Shown here piece after piece: positions 34,424 to 42,072 of a stretch of 64,000 bases of DNA. Both the position numbers and the translations under genes were made by a program. The DNA comes from Hyphomicrobiales bacterium (GTDB lineage Bacteria > Pseudomonadota > Alphaproteobacteria > Rhizobiales > Rhizobiaceae), in assembly GCA_900466945.1 (NCBI GenBank), contig UBNV01000016.1:62001-126000 (forward strand). Direction: 5' to 3'. How positions within the stretch are numbered: position 1 is the first letter of the stretch; every line of letters begins with the position of its first letter. The notes under the pieces are model-generated. The model was not told where the DNA came from, did no database searches, and was given only the letters and a program-made list of their open reading frames with translations.

Positions 34424-34711
34424 TCAAGCGTCCGCCTCTGGGGGGCGAGTTTCCACGCAACCATGGGGAACAACCGCATACACGGCAGTTCCTTCCTTGG
34501 TGCCCGTACCGGTCTGCGGCCCGTCCAGCAAACCGGCGGCGCGCAGCGCATGAGCGGCGCTAAAAATGGCACGCTTGCCGTCATTCAGCACTTCAAGCAA
34601 AGCCTCTGGCGCTGAGCGGAAGATATCAAAGAGGACAACGCTAAAAATTAGTGATGCTTTATGCGGTGCATCATCACCAACAATGCAAAGGAGGGCATAG
34701 ACAGGCTGATG
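34424..34711 (-). other. Open, startless reading frame of unknown origin
   Basis: The 34325-34735 gap contains a reverse-strand frame open for about 95 codons with no start codon near its beginning, ending at a TGA at 34424-34426. It contains ALLEVLNDGKRAIFSAAHAL and YAVVPHG, which read like ordinary protein, but I do not recognise a family. It may be the end of a gene truncated by rearrangement. Nothing else was found in the gap. Confidence 0.3.
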
Positions 34712-34735
34712 TTACACAACATTGCCAGTTGTTGC

Positions 34736-35131
34736 TTAAGCAGTGAGCTGCCCGCCCCGGCTGTTTGCCCTGCTCGGCCTGATCAAGACCTCTGCAGATA
34801 TGCCGAGGCGAGCGTGCAGTTGGCGGATCATGTCGATCGACAGGCTTCGCTTGCGGTTCAGTATATCTGCGACACGGTTACGCGGCCCAATCATCGCTTC
34901 GAGGTCCTTGCGGGTTAAGCCCTGCTGCTCCATCCGAAAACGGATTGCTTCCACCGGATCAGGGGGATCCATTGGACAAGTCTTTGCTTCATAGGCATCG
35001 ATGAGGGTCGCCAGAATATCCAGCCGGTCTCCCTCTGGAGTGCCCGCTTTTGCTCCCCACAAAGTTTCGACCTGAGCAAGAGCTTCGTCGTAATCCGCTT
35101 CTGATCGGATGGGCTTCAGATCAGCTGCCAT
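34736..35131 (-). CDS. higA: HigA-type antitoxin (XRE helix-turn-helix)
   Basis: A 131-residue antitoxin. Residues 60-125 form an XRE-type helix-turn-helix: IRFRMEQQGLTRKDLEAMIG, then NRKRSLSIDMIRQLHARLGI. The N-terminal half (RSEADYDEALAQVETLW) matches the HigA family that carries this preceding helix. It overlaps the HigB stop by 11 bases, giving the toxin-first order usual for HigBA. It should neutralise HigB and repress the operon. Confidence 0.9.
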   Translation of the reverse strand: MAADLKPIRSEADYDEALAQVETLWGAKAGTPEGDRLDILATLIDAYEAKTCPMDPPDPVEAIRFRMEQQGLTRKDLEAMIGPRNRVADILNRKRSLSIDMIRQLHARLGISAEVLIRPSRANSRGGQLTA

Positions 35132-35444
35132 GTTCGATCTCCTTCACATCGATCTTGTCGTATGCCTTGTGCGTCCCGATCCACTTGACCCAGACGATGC
35201 TCTTCTCGAAGTCCGCGGCAACGATTAATCGGTGATCATTGCCTTTGATGTTGAAGACGATCCGCTCCGCGCTGACGATGCTAGCAGTTGCATATAGTCG
35301 CTTCACATCCGCGGAACTGGTCCACTGCGCTTTGCTCACTTCGTCGAACCATGCGTCTAGGGCAGCCTTCACCGCAGGTTGTCCCTTGTCGCCAGCCAGT
35401 TGGTCGACATATTGCCGGAGGGTGCGCCTGGCTATGATCCTCAT
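35121..35444 (-). CDS. higB: HigB-type toxin (RelE superfamily mRNA interferase)
   Basis: A 107-residue RelE-fold toxin. MRIIARRTLRQYV starts the protein; FNIKGNDHRLIVAADFEKSI and VWVKWIGTHKAYDKIDV carry the conserved HigB core with the C-terminal His and Asp positions seen in ribosome-dependent mRNA cleavage. The start is ATG 35444, sharing ATGA with the stop of the upstream HTH gene; the GTG at 35453 is less likely. An 11-base overlap leads into HigA. Confidence 0.9.
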   Translation of the reverse strand: MRIIARRTLRQYVDQLAGDKGQPAVKAALDAWFDEVSKAQWTSSADVKRLYATASIVSAERIVFNIKGNDHRLIVAADFEKSIVWVKWIGTHKAYDKIDVKEIEHGS

Positions 35445-36241
35445 AGCGCACACATAGCACGAGACCGAATTGGTCTCAATTCAAATTCTGCGCCTACATG
35501 GAAGGTCGCTTCGAGCTTCTGGGACATCCGACTGCGTCGCCGTCTAAAAAAACGGATCCACGCCTCTGAATTCGGATCCGTATCGGCAGGAGGCCAGTGA
35601 CCTGGCAGACAATAGCCTGTTTTTCCATTTTTGCTCGCTCGCACCTCCAACGCATCGAGTGTTCCCAGGCCGCGAGCACCCAACCAATTTCGCCAATGGC
35701 TTAACTGCTCGGTTTGAGAGTCTCCCACGAAGATCGCCGGAACTGCCGGTTGCACATTGGCTGATATCGAGGGCTCCTCGCGCGCGTTAGGTTTATATAT
35801 TTTTTCTTTCTCTGGATTGGGTGGACATATCTGACCGCCTTTGTCGGACAGATCTGACTGCCTTTCCGGACGAATGTGACCGCCTTCACGCGATCGAAGG
35901 GTGACAATTCTGTCCGTCTTTTCACGCGCCTCGGATGCTCGTAGGATCGACAGCGCAGAGGGACGATATTCTGTGTTGTGCCCTATGCCATTCCCGCGCC
36001 GGACATCGAGCCACTCCGTGTCTTCGAGTTCCCGGATCGCACGCTGGATGGTTTTGACGCTCTTGCCGGTCGCGTCGGCAATCGTTTGATAGGACGGCCA
36101 CGCCTTCTCGGTGTGGCCGTTCATGTGTGTGGTGACGATGTACAGAGCCACCGACCGAGCACTATCGCTGAGATCCTTGTCGCAGCTCAGCTGTTGGAGC
36201 CACTGCAGCTTCACTTCCCTGAAGGGTCGACGAACACTCAT
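35441..36241 (-). CDS. Helix-turn-helix protein, HTH_36/replication-initiator-like
   Basis: A 266-residue protein with an N-terminal winged helix-turn-helix: VALYIVTTHMNGHTEKAWPS, then IADATGKSVKTIQRAIRELE (residues 35-75). This type occurs in phage and plasmid replication or regulatory proteins. The middle (residues 115-145) is a polar linker with two imperfect repeats of the form GG-x-I-x-P (GGHIRPERQSD, GGQICPPNPEK). The start is ATG 36241 behind GGAGGGG; a TTG further up is rejected. The stop overlaps the HigB start as ATGA, so all three genes form one operon. The role of the first gene is unknown. Confidence 0.75.
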   Translation of the reverse strand: MSVRRPFREVKLQWLQQLSCDKDLSDSARSVALYIVTTHMNGHTEKAWPSYQTIADATGKSVKTIQRAIRELEDTEWLDVRRGNGIGHNTEYRPSALSILRASEAREKTDRIVTLRSREGGHIRPERQSDLSDKGGQICPPNPEKEKIYKPNAREEPSISANVQPAVPAIFVGDSQTEQLSHWRNWLGARGLGTLDALEVRASKNGKTGYCLPGHWPPADTDPNSEAWIRFFRRRRSRMSQKLEATFHVGAEFELRPIRSRAMCAL

Positions 36242-36394
36242 GCGCCCCTCCAAGCCGTCTGGAACAGGGCGGAGAAGTCTGCAGGAAAGGCCCGAACAAG
36301 TGGGACAGGAAAAATCCTACGTCGTTGTTTTTGCTCACTCTCCTGTCTTGCCTCACCGTGAGCTAACTCGTTGGATTCAATCAATAACGGCGTG

Positions 36395-36410
36395 CCCTCC
36401 GGGCCCACCA
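36395..36410 (+). other. tRNA 3'-end-like sequence, possible attachment-site relic
   Basis: CCCTCCGGGCCCACCA resembles the last part of a tRNA T-arm plus acceptor stem and CCA, but no D-arm, anticodon arm or 5' acceptor strand precedes it. Such 3' ends mark integration sites of islands. It lies between the HTH-HigBA patch and the YceI gene, a fitting boundary. A weak GCCC-TCC-GGGC hairpin at the same place is an alternative explanation. Confidence 0.3.
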
Positions 36411-36426
36411 TCTTTTAGTTGCCTGA

Positions 36427-37044
36427 TCAGTTCGTGTCTTCGAACGCGACGGAGATGCGCAGCTCCACCTCGTCGGAAATGAACGGCACATAGTAGGTAA
36501 CACCGAACTCGGAACGCTTGATCTTGGTGGTCGCATCAAACCCCACGGTCAACAGCGACGACATCGGATTGACGGCAACGCCCACGAGCCGGGTGCGGAG
36601 TTCCACGGGCTTGGTGATGTCGCGGATCGTCAGGAGCCCCGATATGACCGCTTCGGTTCCATCCACCTTGACCGAGGTAGATTTGAATTTCGCGGTCGGA
36701 AATTTCTCGATATCGAAAAAGTCCGACGTCTTCAGATGTGCGTCCAGCGCCGTGCTCGTCGATACGATCCCGGACAACGAGATGTCGATGTCGACCTGGC
36801 CATTCTCAGGATGCTTGGGATCGATCTTCAGTGTGCCGCTCAGGCCGCCTACGAGCCCTGTATATCGCGAGATGTCGAAATGGCTGACCTCGAAAACGAT
36901 ATGGCTATGATTCGGGTCGATCGAGTAGGTGCCGGCTGTCAAAAGACTGGGATCAGGCTTGCCCATGTCTTCGATCGACATGTCTTGAGCTTGAACTGAA
37001 AATGCCATGCAGGCGATGAGTGCCGAATAGATGATTGCTTTCAT
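36427..37044 (-). CDS. YceI-family periplasmic lipocalin-like protein
   Basis: A 205-residue secreted protein with a signal peptide (MKAIIYSALIACMAFSVQAQ). The YceI beta-barrel shows GTYSIDPNHSHIVFEVSHFD at the start, then LDAHLKTSDFFDIEKFPTAK near residue 105, and LTIRDITKPVELRT near residue 140. Family members bind polyisoprenoids or amphiphiles; the physiological role is uncertain. It stands alone, after the toxin-antitoxin patch and facing the gap before the polysaccharide gene. Confidence 0.92.
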   Translation of the reverse strand: MKAIIYSALIACMAFSVQAQDMSIEDMGKPDPSLLTAGTYSIDPNHSHIVFEVSHFDISRYTGLVGGLSGTLKIDPKHPENGQVDIDISLSGIVSTSTALDAHLKTSDFFDIEKFPTAKFKSTSVKVDGTEAVISGLLTIRDITKPVELRTRLVGVAVNPMSSLLTVGFDATTKIKRSEFGVTYYVPFISDEVELRISVAFEDTN

Positions 37045-37411
37045 GTGACCGCTTCCAATGCCCGGGCCGGAACCCGCAGCGTTGCAGCTGCCACAGAAGT
37101 CCGGTGCCGGAGAGTTTGCTGAGCGCTACGCCGTCAAGGCCGCAGCACACCTCTTCGAGAGGCGATCGTCTCCCTAAGTGGCTCGTTCTGCCGAACGGTT
37201 ACCAACAAGCGTCGTCGGGCTACGATTGAAAGAAGCCTGCCCTCAGACCCTCACCTGCCATGGTGCCCGACCAGCATGCAATGGCAGAGGTGTGAGGGCG
37301 ATGACGTGATGGAAACAGGGCGCCTGCACTCGGACCGCACCCAAGACTGTCATTGGCGCTGCATCACGCGCCGTACGCCCGTGCCTGGATGACACCCATC
37401 TCAAAACAGGA
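37045..37411. other. Non-coding gap with one large imperfect inverted repeat
   Basis: About 370 bases between the YceI start and the GumC-like stop. CCCTCACCTGCCAT (37248-37261) faces ATGGCAGAGGTGTGAGGG (37281-37298), pairing apart from a four-base bulge around a 19-base loop. No T-run follows. Otherwise nothing is recognised; the YceI promoter must lie here. Confidence 0.5.
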
Positions 37412-39079
37412 TCAATCGCGCCGCGTCATGTGCCGGAACAGCGCAAATCCGGCCGCGAACACGATCCCCAGGCCGAGGCCGAACAGGCCACCACCGAAGG
37501 TGCCGGCCATCAGCAGGACCTTGCGGCCCGGACCGTCGGGCGCCTGCGCCGGAAAGGCTTCGGCGACGATGCGGACATTGCTCGTATAGAGGCTCATCTC
37601 CGCCGCCGTTTCTTCGCTGCGCTTGAGCACTGCCTCGTAGACATCGCGTGCGGCCTTGGCCTTGCGCTCCAGCTCGCTGAGTTCGATCAGCGCCGTCGAA
37701 TTGGTCGCCTGGGAGGCCTTCTGGACATTGAGTTCCTTGAGGATGTCGGCCTCTTCCTTCTGGGCCGACTCGTAGGCGCTGCGGGCCGCAACCACCATGC
37801 GCTCGAGCTCGAGGCGGATCTGCCGTTCGATGTCACCGAGCGACGCCTTGGCCGACTGCAATTGCGGATGGCGCGGGCCCAGACGCTCGGTCAGGCTGCT
37901 GACATTGGCCGACAGGCTTGCATACTGGTTGCGGAGATCCCCGAGGGTCCGGGAGGCTGCCGCATCGCCGACGAGAACATCGTTGATATCGAGCGTGGAC
38001 ACGGTATCGAGCTCAGCCTTGGCCTCGATGATCTTCTGCTGTGCGGCGACAAGAAGGTCGTCGAGGGACTGCAGACGCTTGTCTGCGATCTGGTCACCGC
38101 CGACGGCAAAGAGATCATTCTGCGAGGTGAAAGCGCGCACCTCCGCCTCGGCGGCGATGACGGCCTTGCTGAGCGCCGTCAACTGGTTGACGAGGCTCGT
38201 ATTGACGCTGCCAAAACTGTCTTCGGCATTGACGCGGCTATCCTTGAGATAGGCTGAAACCAGCGAATTGGCGATCGCGGCCGACTTCTCCGCCTCCCTG
38301 GTCGTCACCTTCACCTGGAAGATGAACGTGCCCTCCTGCCGTGACACCAGGATCTGCTTCTGCAGGTTGGAGATCACCCGGTTCATGTCGGCGGCGGCAT
38401 TGTCGGAAGACTGCCCCAGGAATTCGGGATCGGCATTGAGCTTCAGATTGCCGGCCACGGTCTCGAGCACGGTGCGCGACGTGATGATCTGCGTCTGGCT
38501 GTCGATCGTCGCGTTCAACACTTCCGGAGATGTCGCCCTGTCGTTCTCGACGAGTTCCACCGCAAGCTTCTGTGGATCGAAGTAAAGCGTCGCGGTCGCG
38601 CTGTATTTCTTCGCCAGCAGCGTCGTCATGGCGCCGCCCGCAAGCGCGCAGACGACGGCACCTGCAAGAATAGCCATACGATAGTGCCAGGCAGCAAGTG
38701 CGACGAACTTCAGATCGATGACGAGTGGAGCGTCGGATGTCGTGACCGGTGACGATACGGCTGCCGGGCGCGCTTCCGGCAAGGGCTCGCGCACTGCGTC
38801 GCGATGCGCATCCTCATGCACATCCTGTGGTGCGTCATTGCCGCCCGAGAGATCCCAGCCGAACCGTTCGCGGGCCCTCTGCTCGATGTCGTCCATGGTG
38901 AGCGGCCGGCGGGAACGTGGCTCCTGGGCCTCACGCTCATCGACAGACGCGCCGAGATAGCGGCGCAAGCTGACATTCGCGCCCCCTGCCGGAGACGTCG
39001 ATTGTGCACCGGCGTCACCACGCCTGGAGTCGAAGTCGCCCATCCCTCGGGTTAGATCTTTCACGATTGTCTTGCCCAT
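37412..39079 (-). CDS. GumC/ExoP-like polysaccharide co-polymerase (Wzz domain), no kinase
   Basis: A 555-residue inner-membrane protein. A 125-residue polar cytoplasmic N-terminus leads to the first membrane segment MAILAGAVVCALAGGAMTTL; then the Wzz domain (KKYSATATLYFDPQKLAV, SQTQIITSRTVLETVA). Long coiled-coil stretches occupy about residues 290-470, including RLGPRHPQLQSAKASLGDIE. The second membrane segment (FGGGLFGLGLGIVFAAGFAL) is at the end. It lacks a C-terminal BY-kinase domain, so a separate kinase would be needed for the usual phosphorylation control of chain length. No other polysaccharide gene is intact nearby. Confidence 0.87.
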   Translation of the reverse strand: MGKTIVKDLTRGMGDFDSRRGDAGAQSTSPAGGANVSLRRYLGASVDEREAQEPRSRRPLTMDDIEQRARERFGWDLSGGNDAPQDVHEDAHRDAVREPLPEARPAAVSSPVTTSDAPLVIDLKFVALAAWHYRMAILAGAVVCALAGGAMTTLLAKKYSATATLYFDPQKLAVELVENDRATSPEVLNATIDSQTQIITSRTVLETVAGNLKLNADPEFLGQSSDNAAADMNRVISNLQKQILVSRQEGTFIFQVKVTTREAEKSAAIANSLVSAYLKDSRVNAEDSFGSVNTSLVNQLTALSKAVIAAEAEVRAFTSQNDLFAVGGDQIADKRLQSLDDLLVAAQQKIIEAKAELDTVSTLDINDVLVGDAAASRTLGDLRNQYASLSANVSSLTERLGPRHPQLQSAKASLGDIERQIRLELERMVVAARSAYESAQKEEADILKELNVQKASQATNSTALIELSELERKAKAARDVYEAVLKRSEETAAEMSLYTSNVRIVAEAFPAQAPDGPGRKVLLMAGTFGGGLFGLGLGIVFAAGFALFRHMTRRD

Positions 39080-39154
39080 GCGTGTAGAGGTCCAGCGGAC
39101 GTCTAAAGACGCCCGTTTCTTGCCGAACTATGAGTATTTACGGTTAATTAAGTC

Positions 39155-39528
39155 TTATCCCGCAGGCGGAATACGCACGCATCCACCGGGATCCGCGGCA
39201 GCGGGCATGAGAGCTGTAACGAGGACGGAAAGCTGCGCACGGTACCCCTCTCCCGTCGGCTGGATATTGTTGCCTTCCTCGGACGACCACCAGTCCCCGC
39301 CGGCCCGATAGGTCCAGCCGAGCCAGACATCGGAATCCTCAGCTCCCCTCTCCTGTCGACTTGGATGCATGCATGTCCATATGCTCTGTCGGCCCGATCT
39401 GCCGCCCACGTCCAAGATGCGAACGCTGTTCGATCCACACCTCATGGCCCGGCAGCATCAGCGCCCGGTTGGCATCGGTCTCCCAGGCATGACGGATCTC
39501 GCGCAGCTGCATCTGGGCACCTGTTTCC
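39155..39528 (-). pseudogene. Broken remnant, possibly the end of a GH5-type glycoside hydrolase
   Basis: The reverse strand reads SDVWLGWTYRAGGDWWSSEE then NNIQPTGEGYRAQLSVLVTA and a stop at 39155, much like the C-terminal strand and helix of GH5 endoglucanases (VWLGWTYWAAGPWW type). Upstream, in a different frame, comes [20 protein letters not shown], joined only by a frameshift. There is no start or catalytic Glu pair. It stops sharply near 39528, where a plus-strand ABC fragment begins. The family guess is moderate. Confidence 0.45.
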
Positions 39529-39830
39529 GCCCTCGATGTCTCGGTACAGGCGCAGGTGGTCAATCTCTTCGGCGAATTGCGCGACCGACTGGGCCTGGCC
39601 TATGTCTTCATCGCCCATGACCCGGCCGTGTCCGTCATGTCTCGACCCGTGTCGCCGTCATGTATCTGGGCTCTATCGTCGAGACGGGCGATACGGAAGC
39701 GCTTTACGCCCGGCCGCACCATCCCTATACACGTGCGCTGCTCTCGGCCATTCCCCAACCCCATGACAGGGGCACGCGGGACCGCATCTTGCTGACGGGC
39801 GAAATTCCAAGCAAGCTTTCGCGGCAGTAG
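39529..39830 (+). pseudogene. 3' remnant of an oligopeptide/dipeptide ABC ATPase (OppF/DppF-like)
   Basis: Starts abruptly at [19 protein letters not shown], the D-loop after Walker B, then [15 protein letters not shown] (switch His). A frameshift near 39635-39650 moves to [20 protein letters not shown], then [16 protein letters not shown], the unmistakable Opp/Dpp C-terminal zone, ending at TAG 39828-39830. Walker A and the signature are absent, so it cannot be functional. Confidence 0.8.
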
Positions 39831-40029
39831 CGAAACAGGCATGTCAAAGCAGGCTCAGGCATCCCAGACCGAGATATCTTGCTTCCTGAGGAGCTTGACT
39901 GAAATCTTCGTTTTCAACGTGAGCAGATCTGCTCAAGAAACTGTAGAAGAAACATTTTCACAGGTTCACACTCCAGTCGCCGGATGCAAGCATCCCATCC
40001 GAGGGCCATCAGACTGGGCGCACCGCAAA
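39831..40029. other. Non-coding stretch
   Basis: About 200 bases between the ABC remnant and the small I9-like gene. No homology, hairpin with T-run or other signal was seen. Confidence 0.5.
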
Positions 40030-40263
40030 TCAGTCCTGAGTGTGGACCTTGCCCTCACGCTCGATGCTTTTGATGCCGCGCATACCGACTGCCGCTGCGG
40101 CGACATCCGTATCACCGGCCACGACAAGAGTTCGGATGGCGTCTAGCCTGCTGTCGATCGTCAGGCCCATCGCCACAAGCTCCGCCGATACCGTCTCGAT
40201 CTGGACTGCGGGATCGACAACCACGAGGTAGCGGCCACTGCTTGCATTCGTTTCGTCCGTCAT
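40030..40263 (-). CDS. Small stand-alone I9 propeptide-like protein
   Basis: A 77-residue protein with the pattern of a subtilisin propeptide/I9 inhibitor fold: strand RYLVVVDPAV, helix ETVSAELVAMGL, strand SRLDAIRTLVVAG, helix VAAAAVGMRGI, then strand SIEREGKVHT, matching the ...V-x-x-I/V-E-x-D...V end of I9 domains. It has no protease domain and no signal peptide. ATG 40263 is preceded by AAGGAAAACGAAG. It lies 139 bases downstream of, and on the same strand as, a subtilase, so it is probably a separate chaperone or inhibitor for that enzyme. The fold call is by pattern only. Confidence 0.55.
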   Translation of the reverse strand: MTDETNASSGRYLVVVDPAVQIETVSAELVAMGLTIDSRLDAIRTLVVAGDTDVAAAAVGMRGIKSIEREGKVHTQD

Positions 40264-40402
40264 CTTCGTTTTCCTTTTCAAAAGAAAGCGCCGCCTCTTG
40301 AAGCCTAGCCGACACTCAAACTGAGAACAGCATGGATCAAGGGCGACGCCTCCGCCCCGGGAGGGCGGCATGCCGGACCGGAGAATCGGCATGCCGGAGG
40401 CA

Positions 40403-41854
40403 TTACCTCTTTGCGCCGCGGGTAACGGACTTTGCTACAGCACGTTCACCCGGCTGCGGCGGAACAGGTGGAACGGGCCGAAGGATCGGAGGGATCTTGA
40501 CCGGCGGGAATGGCCGAGGCAATGGCCAGGGTGCCAGCTGCAGCCGCCGGTAAGGCGCCTGGGCGAGACCCGCCCCGACATGATTTACGGGTTGACCCGG
40601 CAGGGCGAGTGCGGTCGCCACCAGCCTCTGCCAGAGCGCGGCCCCCCGATAGGCGGCATTGGACTGCGCATGAAGGGCGGCGATACCGGCGACATGGGGC
40701 GTGGCCATGCTCGTGCCAGACTTCGTGCCATACTTCCCGTGCGAGACAGGAACAGAGGAAAGCGTTCCAACACCCGGTCCGACGATGTCCACTTTCCCAT
40801 GCGGTGGAAAGAAGGTGATGTTGGAGAAGCCCGCCTTGCCAAGCGCCTGATCGACGGCGCCGACCGCCATGATCGAGGGGCAGTTTGCGGGATGGCTGAC
40901 AGGGCGGCCGCCATCATTGCCGGCAGCAGCGATTATCAGCGTGCCGGCAGTGAGGCCTGCTTGCGCCGCTGCCTCGTAAGCCGCCGAGAACCCGGAAGCA
41001 TTGGTCGCGGCACCGAGCGACATGCTCACCACTTGGCAGTGATTGGCAATCGCCCAGTTGATGCCACCGAGGATCCAACCGTCCGCGCCACTTCCGGCAT
41101 TGCTCAACACCTTGCCGGCGAAGATCTGCGCCTGATGTGCCACGCCGTAGCGCGGCTGGGTTTGATCGGTCGGCTCCTTGGGACCGCAGGCCGTACCGAT
41201 GCAATGGGTTCCGTGACTGTGAAAATCCTGAACGGCCTCATTCGGCACGAAGGACTGGCTGACGATGCCGCGGCCGGCAAAGTCGGGATGGCCGAGATCC
41301 ATCCCTGTATCGAGCACGGCGATCTTGATGCCGGCTCCAGACCAGGATTGACCGAGCGGGAACCCGACCACGACGCGAGTTTTCTGGAGACCCCAGGTAC
41401 TGCCATTCGCCAACACATCGATGTCGGCTTCATCGAGCTCGTCGCCCGTTTCCATGCTCCCGAGATACGTGCTCGACACCTGATTCACGGCGTCACGAAA
41501 ACCGCGAAGGTATTCGCCAAACTGCTCGTTCATGGCGTAGACGTAACGCTCCGGTTCAACGATCGGCGCGTCCTCATCGGCTGAGAAGGCTTCCATCCCG
41601 GCAAGCCGGCTCACCTGGTCATCGCTTCCGGGCGTCACGACAGTGACGCCAATCTCGTCAAAATAGATGCCATCGCCCTCGGCCAAAGCCTCGGCAGTCA
41701 CGGCCTGATCGGCAAAATCGCGCGAACTGGCGATCGACAGACCGGACGTGTTCTTTAGCGACTGGATGGTTTCCTTGCCCTGATGGGGGCGTCCGGTCAC
41801 CAGAAGGCGGCCGGTAAATTCCGGGAGGCCTTCATTCGTGCCATTGATACTCAT
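40403..41854 (-). CDS. S8 (subtilisin-family) serine protease
   Basis: A 483-residue subtilase with an intact triad: Asp in IAVLDTGMDLGHPDF (about residue 185), His in DFHSHGTHCIG (about 220), Ser in SGTSMATPHVAG (about 395), and the oxyanion Asn in IIAAAGNDGG. The first 150 residues are a non-catalytic prodomain. No signal peptide is visible, so export by the Sec system is not evident. The C-terminal 50 residues are rich in Pro (PWPLPRPFPPVKIPP and on). The start at 41854 has AGGGAGA 7 bases upstream; two earlier in-frame codons are possible. Divergent from the LuxR gene and followed by the I9-like gene. Confidence 0.92.
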   Translation of the reverse strand: MSINGTNEGLPEFTGRLLVTGRPHQGKETIQSLKNTSGLSIASSRDFADQAVTAEALAEGDGIYFDEIGVTVVTPGSDDQVSRLAGMEAFSADEDAPIVEPERYVYAMNEQFGEYLRGFRDAVNQVSSTYLGSMETGDELDEADIDVLANGSTWGLQKTRVVVGFPLGQSWSGAGIKIAVLDTGMDLGHPDFAGRGIVSQSFVPNEAVQDFHSHGTHCIGTACGPKEPTDQTQPRYGVAHQAQIFAGKVLSNAGSGADGWILGGINWAIANHCQVVSMSLGAATNASGFSAAYEAAAQAGLTAGTLIIAAAGNDGGRPVSHPANCPSIMAVGAVDQALGKAGFSNITFFPPHGKVDIVGPGVGTLSSVPVSHGKYGTKSGTSMATPHVAGIAALHAQSNAAYRGAALWQRLVATALALPGQPVNHVGAGLAQAPYRRLQLAPWPLPRPFPPVKIPPILRPVPPVPPQPGERAVAKSVTRGAKR

Positions 41855-41887
41855 GCTCATTCTCCCTGATTTCATCCGTTGCGTGAC

Positions 41888-41905
41888 GCTCGGACGTATC
41901 CGAGC
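41888..41905. promoter_or_regulatory. Palindrome upstream of the subtilase gene
   Basis: GCTCGGA-CGTA-TCCGAGC is a perfect 7-base inverted repeat 33 bases upstream of the protease start. It could be an operator or, on the transcript, a leader hairpin. It is absent from the other side of the divergent promoter. Confidence 0.45.
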
Positions 41906-41981
41906 CCGCCATGACTGAGGTCCAAGGAAGGACTGTCATGGTGTGACGGTCAGCAGGTTAGGCTGGGGAGATATCAACTCG

Positions 41982-42001
41982 CATCACCCGATATGGTGAT
42001 G
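41982..42001. promoter_or_regulatory. Palindrome upstream of the LuxR-type gene
   Basis: CATCACC-CGATAT-GGTGATG is a perfect 7-base inverted repeat 71 bases before the GTG start of the LuxR-type regulator. A 20-base dyad of this kind is the size expected for a LuxR/FixJ-type operator, so autoregulation is plausible. Confidence 0.5.
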
Positions 42002-42072
42002 GCTTCTCATTTTCTCAGTCGTTGGGTAACCTGGATGAGCGCGGCCGGTGGCGGCCGGCTCGAGGTGGAACC

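Noticed and set aside
36384..36420. A complete tRNA gene
   Set aside because: Only the 3' acceptor-like 16 bases are seen; no D-arm or anticodon arm can be drawn upstream.
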